A stretch of 26,986 nt of DNA from JAJCZB01 sp964350195 (GCA_964350195.1 CAYGJB010000015.1:1-26986); one strand, 5' to 3'; positions 1 through 8,474 are shown, numbered from the stretch's first letter. Made by a program: numbers and translations. Notes: generated by a model not told the origin, from the letters alone.

Positions 1-67
1 TGCCGCTACATTCTACACTTTGAGGTACTTATGAATTTTGGGATAGGTTCTTATTATATACAAACTT

Positions 68-883
68 TCAGCGAACGATAAATCTTTGAGGGGAAGAAGG
101 AATTACTACTTTGAATGTGATTTTTTCTTCAGCATTTTCAGGGTTGATAATTTTTACTTGAAAGAATGGTTTATAATTTGGTTTTGAAACGAAGATAAGC
201 ATATCTGCGGTCTGATAGGGTTGCACTACTACTTGTTCTTTAAGTGCGTAGCTTTTTATGTCTTGCTTCATCACTTTATTATTTTGTGCTGTTTGTACGC
301 CACGAACAGTAGATAAAATTGGTGTGCCGATAAGAAGGAATGTTGGTATTGCTGCAAGTGCAGAGCTGCCAATCACGGCAATCGGTGCCATGATGCTAAA
401 GCTGCCAGTAGTAAGTAATAGTATGCCGCTGGCACTCAAGGCAAGAAGGCTTCCAATAGCTAAAAAACCGCCAATCAGAAGGCTTGAAGCGATTGTGCCG
501 AATACTTGTGTGAATGAATTTTTATGTAATCGAGATGACACTGCTTTATAGCTGAGTTGGCTGAGGCTAATATCTGAAGGCTTCATTGCAAGAAGCTTAT
601 TCGTATTATTAGTCAGCGATATTTGCAAAGGCCAAATTGGTTGGCGTTTTCTAAATTTTTTAAATAAAAGATGAGATGGTTTGCCCAAGATGGTTTCGCA
701 ATCATGTTGATCAAGTTTTTTAACGCGAAGCGTAACTCCGCCTTTGTAATCTTGGTAATCAATAAGTGAAGTAAGTGAGCGCATTCCAAGCCGACCCTTT
801 GCAGGATCTTTGCAGCTTGGTAATAATAAAAATGACAAAATAAGAATCGAAAATATTCGATATGAGCAACCCCCGTTGACCAT
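68..883 (-). CDS. Putative lipoprotein with glycine-rich hydrophobic hairpin, unknown function
   Basis: The 271-residue product begins with a hydrophobic signal (residues 9-23) ending in a lipobox-like L-P-S-C with Cys24 as the candidate lipidated residue, so it is probably exported and membrane-anchored. A long Gly/Ala/Leu-rich hydrophobic stretch at about 127-190 could form two further membrane helices. The flanking parts (about 25-120 and 195-271) are soluble and contain many Lys and Ile residues. The ATG is preceded by a purine-rich GGAGAGGGA, which supports this start. It is transcribed away from the sugar-phosphate operon that starts 167 bases on the other side. I do not recognise the family. 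Confidence 0.7.
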   Translation of the reverse strand: MVNGGCSYRIFSILILSFLLLPSCKDPAKGRLGMRSLTSLIDYQDYKGGVTLRVKKLDQHDCETILGKPSHLLFKKFRKRQPIWPLQISLTNNTNKLLAMKPSDISLSQLSYKAVSSRLHKNSFTQVFGTIASSLLIGGFLAIGSLLALSASGILLLTTGSFSIMAPIAVIGSSALAAIPTFLLIGTPILSTVRGVQTAQNNKVMKQDIKSYALKEQVVVQPYQTADMLIFVSKPNYKPFFQVKIINPENAEEKITFKVVIPSSPQRFIVR

Positions 884-1050
884 ATGTCCCTCTCCCCTAA
901 CCCTTATAATTCAAATCGAATTGGTTAGTGTGATCGTTAGATGATGGTACTTAAGGTACTTTTTTGCCACTTTTTGTCAACTGGAAATGCTGGATTTACT
1001 TCGCTAGCCTCATTGATTATAGTGGGGGAATAACACGAGGAGAGTTACGG

Positions 1051-2364
1051 ATGGAAATGATTTCGCTTACAAATATGAATGCTCCTATTTCATCAGATCA
1101 AAGTCATGATCTTTCAGAGCATCTTGCTCCAGAGATTGATCGCATAGCCGCCGCCTGGCGAGCTGGCTACGATACTGAATATGCTTCTCTTTCGCTGTCA
1201 TCAGATCAGCAGATGCTTGAGAATGTGCGTAAGCTAGCGAAAGAAAAAAAGGAGATCAACCCAAAAATGATGATTCTTATTGGGATTGGTGGATCCAATT
1301 TAGGAACTATTGCTGTGTACCAAGCGCTTAAAACTGCTTGTGAAAATCATGATGCCACGCTGCCTCTTTTTTTTGCAGATACATTAGATCCTCGATATAT
1401 CAGCCCTGTCTATCGCAAAGCGGAGCAGTGCTTAAAAAATAGAGAGAAGATACTTCTCGTTATTATAAGCAAATCGGGAAGCACGACTGAAACTATCGTG
1501 AACGCAAAGCTTTTTGTAGATCTTTTGGATCAATATCAAAAAGAGTCTGCCGCGGAACAAATAGTTTTTATTACAGATCAAGATTCTCCATTACATCAAG
1601 CTGCGCAGAAGATTGGTGCGAGCTGTTTGTTTATTCCCAAAAAGGTAGGCGGCCGCTTTTCGGTGCTTTCTCCTGTGGGTCTTTTTCCGCTCGAGATGCT
1701 TTGCATTAATACCGGCCCTTTATTGCAAGGGGCGCTTTCGGTAAAAGATATATGTACTACAAAAGATCTGTCGCAAAATCCTGCTGCTTTGAGTGCTGCA
1801 ACGATGTACTACTATTATCAAAAGGGAATGGTGATACATGATCTGTTCTTGTTTGCAATGAGCTTACGTGGCGTTGGCGCATGGTATCGGCAGCTGATGG
1901 CGGAGAGTATTGGTAAAGCGAACAACAAAAGAGGTGAGTCGGTGCATGTAGGCATTACGCCAACCACGTCCATGGGATCGATAGATCTGCATTCGGTAGC
2001 GCAGCTCTATCTTGCGGGACCTAATAATCGTCTTACTACGTTTGTGCGCGTAGGCAAGCAAGAAGAACTTTTAGTGCCTTTTTCTGGTTTGCTTTCGGAA
2101 ATTGCTTCTGGGGTGAATGGCAAATCTTTTTCTGAGATTATGCATGCGATCTATGAAGGCACACAAAAAGCATATGAGTATCAAAAACGGCCATTCTTGT
2201 CGATTGAGTTTCCTGAGATCTCCGCTTATTATCTTGGGCAGTTTTTGCAAATCAAGATGGTAGAAATCATGTATCTTGGGTATCTTTTTGATATTAATCC
2301 TTTTGATCAGCCGCAGGTGGAGTTGTATAAAAAAGAAACAGGAAAGATCTTAGCTCATGAATGA
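1051..2364 (+). CDS. pgi: Glucose-6-phosphate isomerase
   Basis: Interconverts glucose 6-phosphate and fructose 6-phosphate in the cytoplasm, linking glycolysis to the pentose phosphate genes that follow. Two SIS domains are visible. Motifs are IGIGGSNLG near residue 74, the phosphate-binding SKSGSTTET near 140, and PGI signature 1 as VGGRFSVLSPVG near 200. Candidate catalytic residues are E285 (ESIGK), H314 (SIDLHS) and K427 (VELYK). Signature 2 reads FDQPQVELYK, with Gln where Gly/Ala is usual. The product is 437 residues, typical of the short bacterial form. I chose ATG 1051 because CGAGGAGAG lies just upstream and homology begins there; the frame stays open back to 964. It overlaps zwf by 8 bases. 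Confidence 0.93.
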   Translation: MEMISLTNMNAPISSDQSHDLSEHLAPEIDRIAAAWRAGYDTEYASLSLSSDQQMLENVRKLAKEKKEINPKMMILIGIGGSNLGTIAVYQALKTACENHDATLPLFFADTLDPRYISPVYRKAEQCLKNREKILLVIISKSGSTTETIVNAKLFVDLLDQYQKESAAEQIVFITDQDSPLHQAAQKIGASCLFIPKKVGGRFSVLSPVGLFPLEMLCINTGPLLQGALSVKDICTTKDLSQNPAALSAATMYYYYQKGMVIHDLFLFAMSLRGVGAWYRQLMAESIGKANNKRGESVHVGITPTTSMGSIDLHSVAQLYLAGPNNRLTTFVRVGKQEELLVPFSGLLSEIASGVNGKSFSEIMHAIYEGTQKAYEYQKRPFLSIEFPEISAYYLGQFLQIKMVEIMYLGYLFDINPFDQPQVELYKKETGKILAHE

Positions 2365-3751
2365 TTTAACGTTTATTATTTTGGGAGCTACGGGCGATTT
2401 AACCCGTCGCAAATTAATGCCAGCTTTATACCGATTGATTGCTCGAAAAAAATTAGAAAATTTTATTATTGTTGGTGCAGCGAGGGATAAAAACAGCTTA
2501 GAAGCAATTCTTGATTCGTCACGAAAGTTTATGGATAAAATCGATGAATCGATATTTAAAGAGCTTGCTTCTCGCTTCTTTTATGAACCGATCGATTTTG
2601 AGCAAGAGACTGATTTTAAAAAGCTTTCAGGACGGGTAAAAGAGCTTGAAAAGAAGTTTGGTCTTTCAGGTAACCGGATACTGTATTTGGCTGCAGCAGC
2701 AGAGTTTTTTTGTTCGATCACCAATCATCTTGCTGCATCCAAACTTGTTACCAGAAAAAAGCTTAATGAGGATCCTTGGCAACGCATTGTCTTTGAAAAG
2801 CCTTTTGGCAAGGATGTGCAATCTGCGCATGAAATTAATGATTGCATTCGTAAGCTTTTTGAAGAGCATCAAATCTATCGTATCGATCATTTTCTCACCA
2901 AAGAGCTTGTGAGTAATATTGCATTAATTCGATTCACCAACTGTGTATTTGAGCCGCTTTGGAATAATCGCTATATCGATCAGGTGCAAATTGTTATTAG
3001 CGAACAGATTGCACTCGAAGGGCGTGGAGGCTATTACGATAAGTACGGTGCGCTGTCTGATGTGATGCAAAATCATATGCTTGAACTCCTTGCGCTTATT
3101 GGCATGGAATCGCCAGAAAAATTAACGGGGGATTATGTGCGCAATCGTCGTTATGAGGTGCTTAAAAAGGTTGAGGTAATTGATGGTATTCTTGGCCAAT
3201 ATGTTGGATACAAAAAAGAGAATAACGTTAAAAAAGATTCAGTTACCGAGACGTTTGCAGCACTTATGCTTCGCATTAACAATCCAAGATGGGCCGGTGT
3301 GCCGTTCTATATGAAGACTGGCAAATGCCTACAAAAAAAAGAGACCATGATTTATATCAAATTTAAATCAGTTGATTGTCTGCTTACGCATGCTTGTCCT
3401 GTGCCATCTAATTGGCTCACTATTGAAGTATCGCCTGAGGCCACATTCTCTCTTAGCTTGAATGCAAAAAAGCCTGGTCGGAGCGAAGAAGTGATGCCGG
3501 TATCTATGGAGTTTTGCCATAGCTGCTTATTTGGTGCAATGACGCCCCATGCATATGAAGTGGTGATAGAAGAGGTGATGCGAGGTGAGCAATCAGTCTC
3601 GGTTCGGTTTGATGAAATTGAGCAATGCTGGCGTATAATTGATGCAGTAAAAGAGAAGCAGTTTCCCCTGTATGAATATGAATGCGATACGCAAGGGCCG
3701 GAAGAGATGAAACAGTTTGAGCAAAAACATGGTATGAGGTGGCGATCATGA
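2357..3751 (+). CDS. zwf: Glucose-6-phosphate 1-dehydrogenase
   Basis: Oxidises glucose 6-phosphate to 6-phosphoglucono-lactone, the entry step of the oxidative pentose phosphate pathway. The N-terminal Rossmann motif is ILGATGDLTRRKLMPAL. The active-site segment is RIDHFLTKE with His178, and a second conserved His240 sits in SDVMQNHMLEL; both fall at the family's usual spacing. Two substitutions stand out: the usual DHYLGK is DHFLTK (Gly to Thr), and the Arg normally found in GAxRDxxQNH is Ser. At 464 residues it is slightly shorter than the E. coli enzyme. Its ATG lies inside the end of pgi and its stop overlaps gnd by 4 bases, so the three genes are probably translationally coupled. Confidence 0.92.
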   Translation: MNDLTFIILGATGDLTRRKLMPALYRLIARKKLENFIIVGAARDKNSLEAILDSSRKFMDKIDESIFKELASRFFYEPIDFEQETDFKKLSGRVKELEKKFGLSGNRILYLAAAAEFFCSITNHLAASKLVTRKKLNEDPWQRIVFEKPFGKDVQSAHEINDCIRKLFEEHQIYRIDHFLTKELVSNIALIRFTNCVFEPLWNNRYIDQVQIVISEQIALEGRGGYYDKYGALSDVMQNHMLELLALIGMESPEKLTGDYVRNRRYEVLKKVEVIDGILGQYVGYKKENNVKKDSVTETFAALMLRINNPRWAGVPFYMKTGKCLQKKETMIYIKFKSVDCLLTHACPVPSNWLTIEVSPEATFSLSLNAKKPGRSEEVMPVSMEFCHSCLFGAMTPHAYEVVIEEVMRGEQSVSVRFDEIEQCWRIIDAVKEKQFPLYEYECDTQGPEEMKQFEQKHGMRWRS

Positions 3752-4647
3752 ATATAGGGGTTGTTGGATTGGGAAAGATGGGGTTTGCGATTGCGTATCG
3801 TTTATTAGATGCAGGCCATATTGTGTTTGGCCTTGATCATAATGAAAAAATCAAAAAAGCGGCTGGGCAGGCTGGAATCACGATTGTTAGCGATTTTAAA
3901 GATATGGCATTTCAAACTGATTTGATTTGGCTTATGGTGCCGGTATCACAAGTGGATAACGTGATCAAAGATGTGAGGCCTTATTTGAAAGCGGGAGATA
4001 TTATTATAGATGGGGGCAATAGCTTTTACAAAGATTCACAACGCAGAATGCAGGAACTTTCCAATGCAGGCATTTTCTTTTTAGATTGCGGTACGTCCGG
4101 GGGTGTCTTTGGCAAAAAAGAAGGATTTTGCTTGATGGTGGGGGGTGATGAAGCTGCCTATACAAAAATATATACTGTGCTTGCTGCTATAGCAATGCCA
4201 GGGGGGCTCGGGCATTTCGGTGCATCAGGATCAGGACATTACGTGAAAATGGTGCACAATGGCATTGAGTACGGCATCTTGCAGGCGATTGGCGAAGGGC
4301 TTATGCTGATCAAAGAAGGGCAATTCAAAAACGAAGCGATCGATCTTGAAGAGCTCACGCGCGTCTGGCAGAATGGTTCGATTATCCGTTCTTTTTTAAT
4401 GGAACTCACACACAACGTTATGAAAAAGAATCAAGAGCTTCATGATATTAGTGGCGAGCTTGGGCAGGGGGGAACTGGCAAATGGACAGTGGAGGCGGCA
4501 AAAGAAATAGGGATGAATTTGCCAGTGATTGATGCCTCATTAAAAGTACGAGAATGGTCTTTGCAATCGGGCGGCGATTATGCCACGAAAGTAGTTGCTA
4601 TGCTACGTCATGCATTTGGCGGCCATGAGATAAAGAAAGCAAAATAA
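3748..4647 (+). CDS. gnd: 6-Phosphogluconate dehydrogenase, decarboxylating, short form
   Basis: Converts 6-phosphogluconate to ribulose 5-phosphate plus CO2 with reduction of a nicotinamide cofactor. The N-terminal Rossmann motif is GLGKMG, followed by IIDGGNSFYKDS (about 86-97), substrate-binding GTSGGVFGKKEGF (about 115-127), HYVKMVHNGIEYG with candidate catalytic K167 and E174, and GGTGKWT near residue 246. The 299-residue length is that of the short GntZ/YqeC-type enzymes, not the ~470-residue dimeric form. The end of the second strand reads GLDHN; Asp30 there favours NAD over NADP (inference). I chose ATG 3748, which makes an ATGA overlap with zwf; an in-frame GTG exists 9 bases upstream. 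Confidence 0.9.
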   Translation: MNIGVVGLGKMGFAIAYRLLDAGHIVFGLDHNEKIKKAAGQAGITIVSDFKDMAFQTDLIWLMVPVSQVDNVIKDVRPYLKAGDIIIDGGNSFYKDSQRRMQELSNAGIFFLDCGTSGGVFGKKEGFCLMVGGDEAAYTKIYTVLAAIAMPGGLGHFGASGSGHYVKMVHNGIEYGILQAIGEGLMLIKEGQFKNEAIDLEELTRVWQNGSIIRSFLMELTHNVMKKNQELHDISGELGQGGTGKWTVEAAKEIGMNLPVIDASLKVREWSLQSGGDYATKVVAMLRHAFGGHEIKKAK

Positions 4648-4922
4648 TTTTGATTATACCAACTTAAGTCTAAGATACAATTTCGATAGCGGTTTGTTAT
4701 GTTCTGCTTGCTCAAAGAGCCTTTGGCGTAGTCATCAACGTTGAAAGTAATAACTACTATGCTTCATGGCGAAGTTATTGCCAGTTACTATGTTTGCTAA
4801 AAGTGGCATAGAAAGAGTTTGTTCTATTCTATTCAGAAAGCCTTCCATGCCATGCTATTGTGTATGAAAGTGAAGCGCTCTTAAATGTATCAAAGACTAT
4901 TCTTAGGTAAAAGGATTAGAAA
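4648..4922. other. Intergenic spacer after the pgi-zwf-gnd operon
   Basis: This 275-base gap contains only short open frames without convincing ribosome-binding sites. I see no clear rho-independent terminator after gnd and no RNA gene. It presumably carries the promoter of the cyclase-family gene. Confidence 0.4.
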
Positions 4923-5555
4923 ATGCGTATTTACGACATTTCTTGGCCGATATCACAGGCTACCACAGAGTATAAAAATAAAGGCACAATTCAGCTTGCT
5001 GCGACTAAAGGATTCGAAAAAGATAGGGTTCGAGATTCGACTATCACCATGGGAACTCATACTGGCACTCATGTGGATGCTCCATCTCATTTTTTAAAGG
5101 ACGGTAAAGCGATCGATATGATCTCATTGGATAGTCTTATGGGCAAGGCGCAGGTGATCGATCTGATGACAGTTCACGATTCCATCTCAGCAAATGATCT
5201 CAAGCGGTATGTGATTAATGAAGGGGAGATTATTGTCTTGCGGACTCCAAATAGCGCCTTGGGAATTACAGACGAATTTCATAGAGATTTTATTTATCTT
5301 GATGCTTCCGGAGCGCGGTATTTGGCTGAAAAAAAGGTGAAAGCGGTGGCTATCGATTATCTTGGCATTGAGCGAGACGACCCAGAGCATACCACTCATA
5401 CCACGCTGATGAAGGCTGATATTGCAATTATTGAAGGGGTGCGGCTTTATCATGTGCCGGCTGGCCATTATTTCATGATATGTCTTCCTCTGGCCATTAT
5501 CGGCCTTGAGGCAGCGCCAGCGCGAGCCATTTTAATGGCAGATAGTTTTGAGTAA
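4923..5555 (+). CDS. Cyclase-family (kynurenine formamidase-like) metal-dependent hydrolase
   Basis: The 210-residue product carries the cyclase/arylformamidase metal-binding motif HxGTHxDxPxH as HTGTHVDAPSH at residues 46-56, so H46, H50, D52 and H56 are the likely metal ligands. A second segment (DPEHTTHTTLMKADIAIIEG) holds the distal conserved histidines and the Glu seen in this fold. Members hydrolyse formamides or related amide/lactone bonds; the substrate cannot be read from sequence, and no tryptophan catabolic genes are nearby. Start ATG 4923 follows an AAAGGA. Its last codons are duplicated downstream: remnants of the same 3' end appear at 8481-8534 and 9245-9322, each just ahead of a secreted-protein gene. 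Confidence 0.82.
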   Translation: MRIYDISWPISQATTEYKNKGTIQLAATKGFEKDRVRDSTITMGTHTGTHVDAPSHFLKDGKAIDMISLDSLMGKAQVIDLMTVHDSISANDLKRYVINEGEIIVLRTPNSALGITDEFHRDFIYLDASGARYLAEKKVKAVAIDYLGIERDDPEHTTHTTLMKADIAIIEGVRLYHVPAGHYFMICLPLAIIGLEAAPARAILMADSFE

Positions 5556-5899
5556 TATGAAATAAATTCTAGATTTTAGCGCTTCTTTTTTGCTATCTTG
5601 ATTTCAAGTAGGTATGAAAAATTCTTATTATATAAGAGGTAGCTATGAAGAAGCGTATAATTTCAAATGTTGTACTGGCAAGATTATTGGTTAGTAGTTC
5701 TGGTTTGCATGCTCAGGAATCGATGTTTGAAAGGAAGATGAAGGATGCGGGCCAAGCCTTACAGTCATTAAATCAGGCTTTTCAAACAGCAACATCAAAT
5801 TTTATAAATCAAGTAACGATTTCTCCTGAAATCTGGAGAAAGCTCAAGGCTGGCGCAGCAGCGCTTGCCGCTGCCATTATTGCAGCGGCAGCTTCATAT
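5529..5899 (+). repeat. Repeat block A, copy 1 (identical to 8508-8878)
   Basis: A 371-base block is base-for-base identical to 8508-8878 (offset 2979) by direct reading. It spans the last 27 bases of the cyclase gene, the intergenic leader with its ribosome-binding site, and the first 85 codons of the secreted protein, through most of its TM helix. Identity stops abruptly at a T/C difference in codon 86, after which the two genes diverge. Confidence 0.95.
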
Positions 5900-6220
5900 T
5901 TTGTATATAAAATAACCTCGGCAGGCAAGTCATCTATGCCAGTTGGCTCAACGCATCAAGAGCGGTTTAGCGTGGAAGCGATGAAAAAGCGCTATCCTGC
6001 TATTGGTAAAGGCTCATGGGATATCACTCTTTTAAATCAAGTTGAAAGCATTCCACTTCAAGGGGAGTTTGGTTTAGGGGCAACACTTGCAGAGCTTAAA
6101 AATGAGCCTGCGGGAGCGGTAAGCAATGCTGCTTATAATGCCGTTCTTGAATGGGCAACAAGTAACAATAAGCTTGAAATTAAACAAGAGGTGATGCGTC
6201 TTATGGCTAAGCCCCAATAA
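5645..6220 (+). CDS. Secreted single-pass membrane protein, conserved-head/variable-tail family A, copy 1
   Basis: Unrecognised 191-residue protein. Residues 1-23 look like a signal peptide ending near LHA-Q. There follows a short amphipathic region, then ISPEIWRKLK leading directly into an Ala/Ile-rich TM helix (about 69-89). The tail (91-191) is soluble. Residues 1-85 are encoded by DNA identical to the paralog at 8624, while the tails share only scattered residues (for example L-x3-[LI]-K-x2-P). An AAGAGG ribosome-binding site precedes the ATG. If the signal peptide is cleaved, type I topology would place the tail in the cytoplasm. The gene follows the cyclase gene by 89 bases and may be cotranscribed with it. 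Function unknown. Confidence 0.75.
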   Translation: MKKRIISNVVLARLLVSSSGLHAQESMFERKMKDAGQALQSLNQAFQTATSNFINQVTISPEIWRKLKAGAAALAAAIIAAAASYFVYKITSAGKSSMPVGSTHQERFSVEAMKKRYPAIGKGSWDITLLNQVESIPLQGEFGLGATLAELKNEPAGAVSNAAYNAVLEWATSNNKLEIKQEVMRLMAKPQ

Positions 6221-6317
6221 AAAATGAAGAGCTAGAAAGAACAGAATTATGAGTAACGCCTTTTTATTCTAGAATATTTTTTACTTGAATGATCTGAAGA
6301 CTATAGATAGGAGTAGC

Positions 6318-7154
6318 GTGAAGAAGCAATTAGTTTTATTATTGGTTTCATTTGTGGCAGGGAATATTTCTACCGTTAGTACGTCTGCGCGGATGCAGCA
6401 GACAATGCAATCAGTTCAACAAAAAAAGCAATCTATCTGGCAAAAAATTAACACCACTTTTGGTAGCGCAACGCGAACTGTACGCAATTACATAAATAGT
6501 CATGGTGGCTGCTATTTTACAGGAACCTGCTCGCCAGAAGTAACAGCTCGTTTAAAGAGATATGCAATAGCAGCAGGAGTTACAGTAGCTGCATTGCTTA
6601 CCGCAGCGGCTGCAGGTGGGGCATATGTATATATGCAGGATAAAGTACAACCGTCTATACCTATTGGACAATACAACTTTAAGCCTCAAATAAGCATAGA
6701 AGTGATCGCTCGTAAATATGGTGTAACCATTCCTCTTGATAATAGCCCTGTAGCTCTTATTGTTCGTGCTGCTTTAAATGGTGTATCGAACATGGTTGAG
6801 AGCATGAAAGAGCTCGTGGATAAGCCTATACTGGAAACAGCGTATGAAGTGGCAGACAAGCAAGAAAACATGCTTGAAGAGAGTAAGCGTGGTCCATACG
6901 AAAAGACCAAAACGATATTAAAAAATGCTATTTTATCCTTTAATCCTGAACTATTTAGGCGACATATACTATTTATTAATAATGCTGCCAAAGGGCTTTT
7001 CGCTGAAGTAAAAGCGATGGTATGTAGTATAAAAGGTATTAGCCGAAATGCGATAAATGAGGCAATTGAACAGTTAAAGCGTATGGAGATTCCAAAGTTT
7101 TCAGGCAAAGAGCAGGTGTTGAACTTTTTAAAAAATCCAGAGTGTGGAAAGTAG
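6318..7154 (+). CDS. Secreted single-pass protein with C-x5-C motif before the TM helix (B)
   Basis: Unrecognised 278-residue protein with a signal peptide (residues 1-24), a Gln/Ser-rich stretch, then CYFTGTC (Cys65, Cys71) followed by SPEVTARLKR and an Ala/Val-rich TM helix (about 83-106). The long tail (110-278) is predicted helical and Lys/Glu-rich. The C-x5-C-[ST] signature recurs in the otherwise different proteins at 9386 and 26337. I chose the GTG at 6318 because AGGAG precedes it and the signal peptide then starts MKKQ; the frame is open further upstream to 6285. It lies between family A copy 1 and family C copy 1. The sequence after the TM (ISIEVIARKY) faintly resembles the family A tail (FSVEAMKKRY). 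Confidence 0.7.
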   Translation: MKKQLVLLLVSFVAGNISTVSTSARMQQTMQSVQQKKQSIWQKINTTFGSATRTVRNYINSHGGCYFTGTCSPEVTARLKRYAIAAGVTVAALLTAAAAGGAYVYMQDKVQPSIPIGQYNFKPQISIEVIARKYGVTIPLDNSPVALIVRAALNGVSNMVESMKELVDKPILETAYEVADKQENMLEESKRGPYEKTKTILKNAILSFNPELFRRHILFINNAAKGLFAEVKAMVCSIKGISRNAINEAIEQLKRMEIPKFSGKEQVLNFLKNPECGK

Positions 7155-7172
7155 TTAAAAAGAAGGATAAGT

Positions 7173-7265
7173 ATAAAAAGGCCGATTGTTTTAGGATTAT
7201 TTGTATTAATAGCAGGTAGTGTTGGTTTCAGAATAAAAAGCAATTTTATTAACCCGGACCTCTAA
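7173..7265 (+). pseudogene. Possible small membrane-peptide gene without a normal start codon
   Basis: A 30-codon frame reads as a signal-like hydrophobic peptide (core VLGLFVLIAG) ending NFINPDL, with GAAGGA placed correctly upstream of its first codon, but that codon is ATA rather than ATG. The 3' end recurs just before the second family C gene, where the frame ends FNLDL-stop at about 10518-10538. Either a decayed small gene or a chance frame inside a duplicated leader. Confidence 0.25.
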
Positions 7266-7301
7266 AAAATAAAAATGAGTGTCCAAAAACAAGGAGATAG
7301 T

Positions 7302-8048
7302 ATGAAGAAAGTATTATCATTTGCTCTCGCGGTTGCTTTGCTTGTGCAAAGCAGCGGAATGCAAGCATTTCCACAATGGCAAGGGTCTAGAGCTCAGCAA
7401 CTAAAACAGCAAATGGGTAGTGGTATTTCAAGCGTGCTAAGCAAGTATATTGGCCAGCCCGGATCTGAGCAGGCAAAGAAGTTTATGGCATGGTTTGGCC
7501 CATTTTCTTCTGAGCTAAAGAAAGCTTTTAAAAAGGGCAATTATGCGAGCATGCCAGGGATTGTGAACAAATATCGTGCTCAAGCTGCCGGCAGTGCGAT
7601 TGCTGTGGCTGTAGTAATTGTAATCACTGCTGTGGTTGCTGCGTTGGTTGGTAGAGCGGTGATGGGAACGACGACGACTTCGGGCTCAGTAATTGGTGAT
7701 GCTATGACGAAGTTTGCTATACCTAAAACGACTCAGAACCTTAGCGTGTTGATTGCTTTTGTAGATCAAGATCTTGGCTATATTCATAATATTATAAATG
7801 GCCTAAAAGCAGGAGAATTGAGTCTTTCAAACTCTCTTGTTGAAGGTATTAATTATGTTGCGAACCAGTTAAATGATCCTGCCCTAAAAGAAGCTGCGTG
7901 GATTATTAGCTCTTTGCATAAAACGGGTAAAATGCCACTAAACGTGAGAACACAATTTAAACAATATTTGCAAGGTATTGGTCTTCCACAACCATCAATG
8001 CCATCATTTGGTTTTGGCTCTAAAAAAGAAGAACCTCAGGGTGTTTAA
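7302..8048 (+). CDS. Secreted single-pass membrane protein, conserved-head/variable-tail family C, copy 1
   Basis: Unrecognised 248-residue protein. Residues 1-22 are a clear signal peptide (LSFALAVALLVQSSGMQA), followed by a Gln/Ser-rich soluble region and a long Val/Ala/Ile TM helix (about 98-122). The tail (124-248) is soluble and ends in a Pro/Phe-rich segment. Bases 7312-7669 are identical to 10586-10943 in the paralog. Beyond the TM the two tails align only weakly, e.g. NQLNDPALKEAAWIISS against KQLKNKATMDAAGILST. I chose ATG 7302, correctly spaced after AAGGAG; an in-frame ATG at 7275 lacks this. A strong terminator follows. Confidence 0.75.
   Translation: MKKVLSFALAVALLVQSSGMQAFPQWQGSRAQQLKQQMGSGISSVLSKYIGQPGSEQAKKFMAWFGPFSSELKKAFKKGNYASMPGIVNKYRAQAAGSAIAVAVVIVITAVVAALVGRAVMGTTTTSGSVIGDAMTKFAIPKTTQNLSVLIAFVDQDLGYIHNIINGLKAGELSLSNSLVEGINYVANQLNDPALKEAAWIISSLHKTGKMPLNVRTQFKQYLQGIGLPQPSMPSFGFGSKKEEPQGV
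7312..7669 (+). repeat. Repeat block C, copy 1 (identical to 10586-10943)
   Basis: This 358-base block is identical base for base with 10586-10943 (offset 3274). It covers codons 4-122 of family C, from the signal peptide to the end of the TM helix. Identity extends upstream imperfectly through the ribosome-binding site and the sequence ending GGACCTCTAA. Confidence 0.95.
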
Positions 8049-8108
8049 GATCATTTAATATAAGTAGTGAGGGAGAAGCTATATTAAACTAAGTAATTGA
8101 TTCATAAA

Positions 8109-8145
8109 GATAGGGGGCGACCAACCGGTCGCCCCCTATCTTTTA
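8109..8145. terminator. Strong bidirectional rho-independent terminator
   Basis: A perfect 14-bp stem (8109-8122 with 8127-8140) closes the 4-base loop AACC. On the plus strand it is followed by TTTT; on the minus strand the stem is followed by TTTATG. It lies between the convergent family C copy 1 and the DJ-1 gene fragment. Confidence 0.9.
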
Positions 8146-8147
8146 AC

Positions 8148-8474
8148 TCACCCCCACCCCTTATTATTATGCAAAATCGCCATTATTTCTTGCCCAAAAG
8201 TTTTTGCTGCTTCTGGCCCTGAGGCGGTGATAATGTTCTCTTGCACCACTACCGGTTCTTTCATATAGAATACGTCGTATTCCTTATACAAATTTTCTAG
8301 CTCGCCATCGCCATTCCAGCCAGTGGCTTGCTTTCTTGTGAGTGCTCCTGCTTTGGCTAATATTCGTGTACTTATGCAGATTGCCCCTAACGGCAGATGT
8401 TTGGCAGCGGCCGCTTTTATTATGCGATAGCTTTCTTCGTTATCTAAGCATTCCATTGCTCCGGGACCGCCGAT
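8148..8474 (-). pseudogene. 3' fragment of the DJ-1/PfpI-family gene
   Basis: Reads the C-terminal part (from about FIGGPGA to the stop) of the intact gene at 11294-11833, including the nucleophile segment LGAICISTR. Bases 8150-8474 are identical to 11296-11620. Homology stops at 8474, so the first ~72 codons, the start and the ribosome-binding site are absent. An internal ATG would give 102 residues, but it has no upstream signal and would lack half of the Rossmann-like fold. It is a recent duplication fragment rather than a functional gene. Confidence 0.85.
8150..8474. repeat. Repeat block DJ, copy 1 (identical to 11296-11620)
   Basis: These 325 bases are identical to 11296-11620 (offset 3146). 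The right breakpoint falls in the middle of a codon run of the DJ-1-family gene and is followed 33 bases later by repeat block A copy 2. Confidence 0.95.

Noticed and set aside
4885..5097. 70-codon plus-strand frame overlapping the cyclase gene
   Set aside because: Out of frame with the HxGTHxDxPxH protein and without its own support.
5556..5644. Sigma-70 promoter (TTCAAG then TATTAT) in the family A leader
   Set aside because: The putative -10 is so close to the ribosome-binding site that the transcript would start inside it; the match is probably chance in AT-rich DNA.
6686..7243. 185-codon minus-strand open frame opposite gene B
   Set aside because: It is antisense to a gene with signal peptide, TM segment and ribosome-binding site, and its own composition (Ile/Ser-rich, no signal) looks like a shadow.
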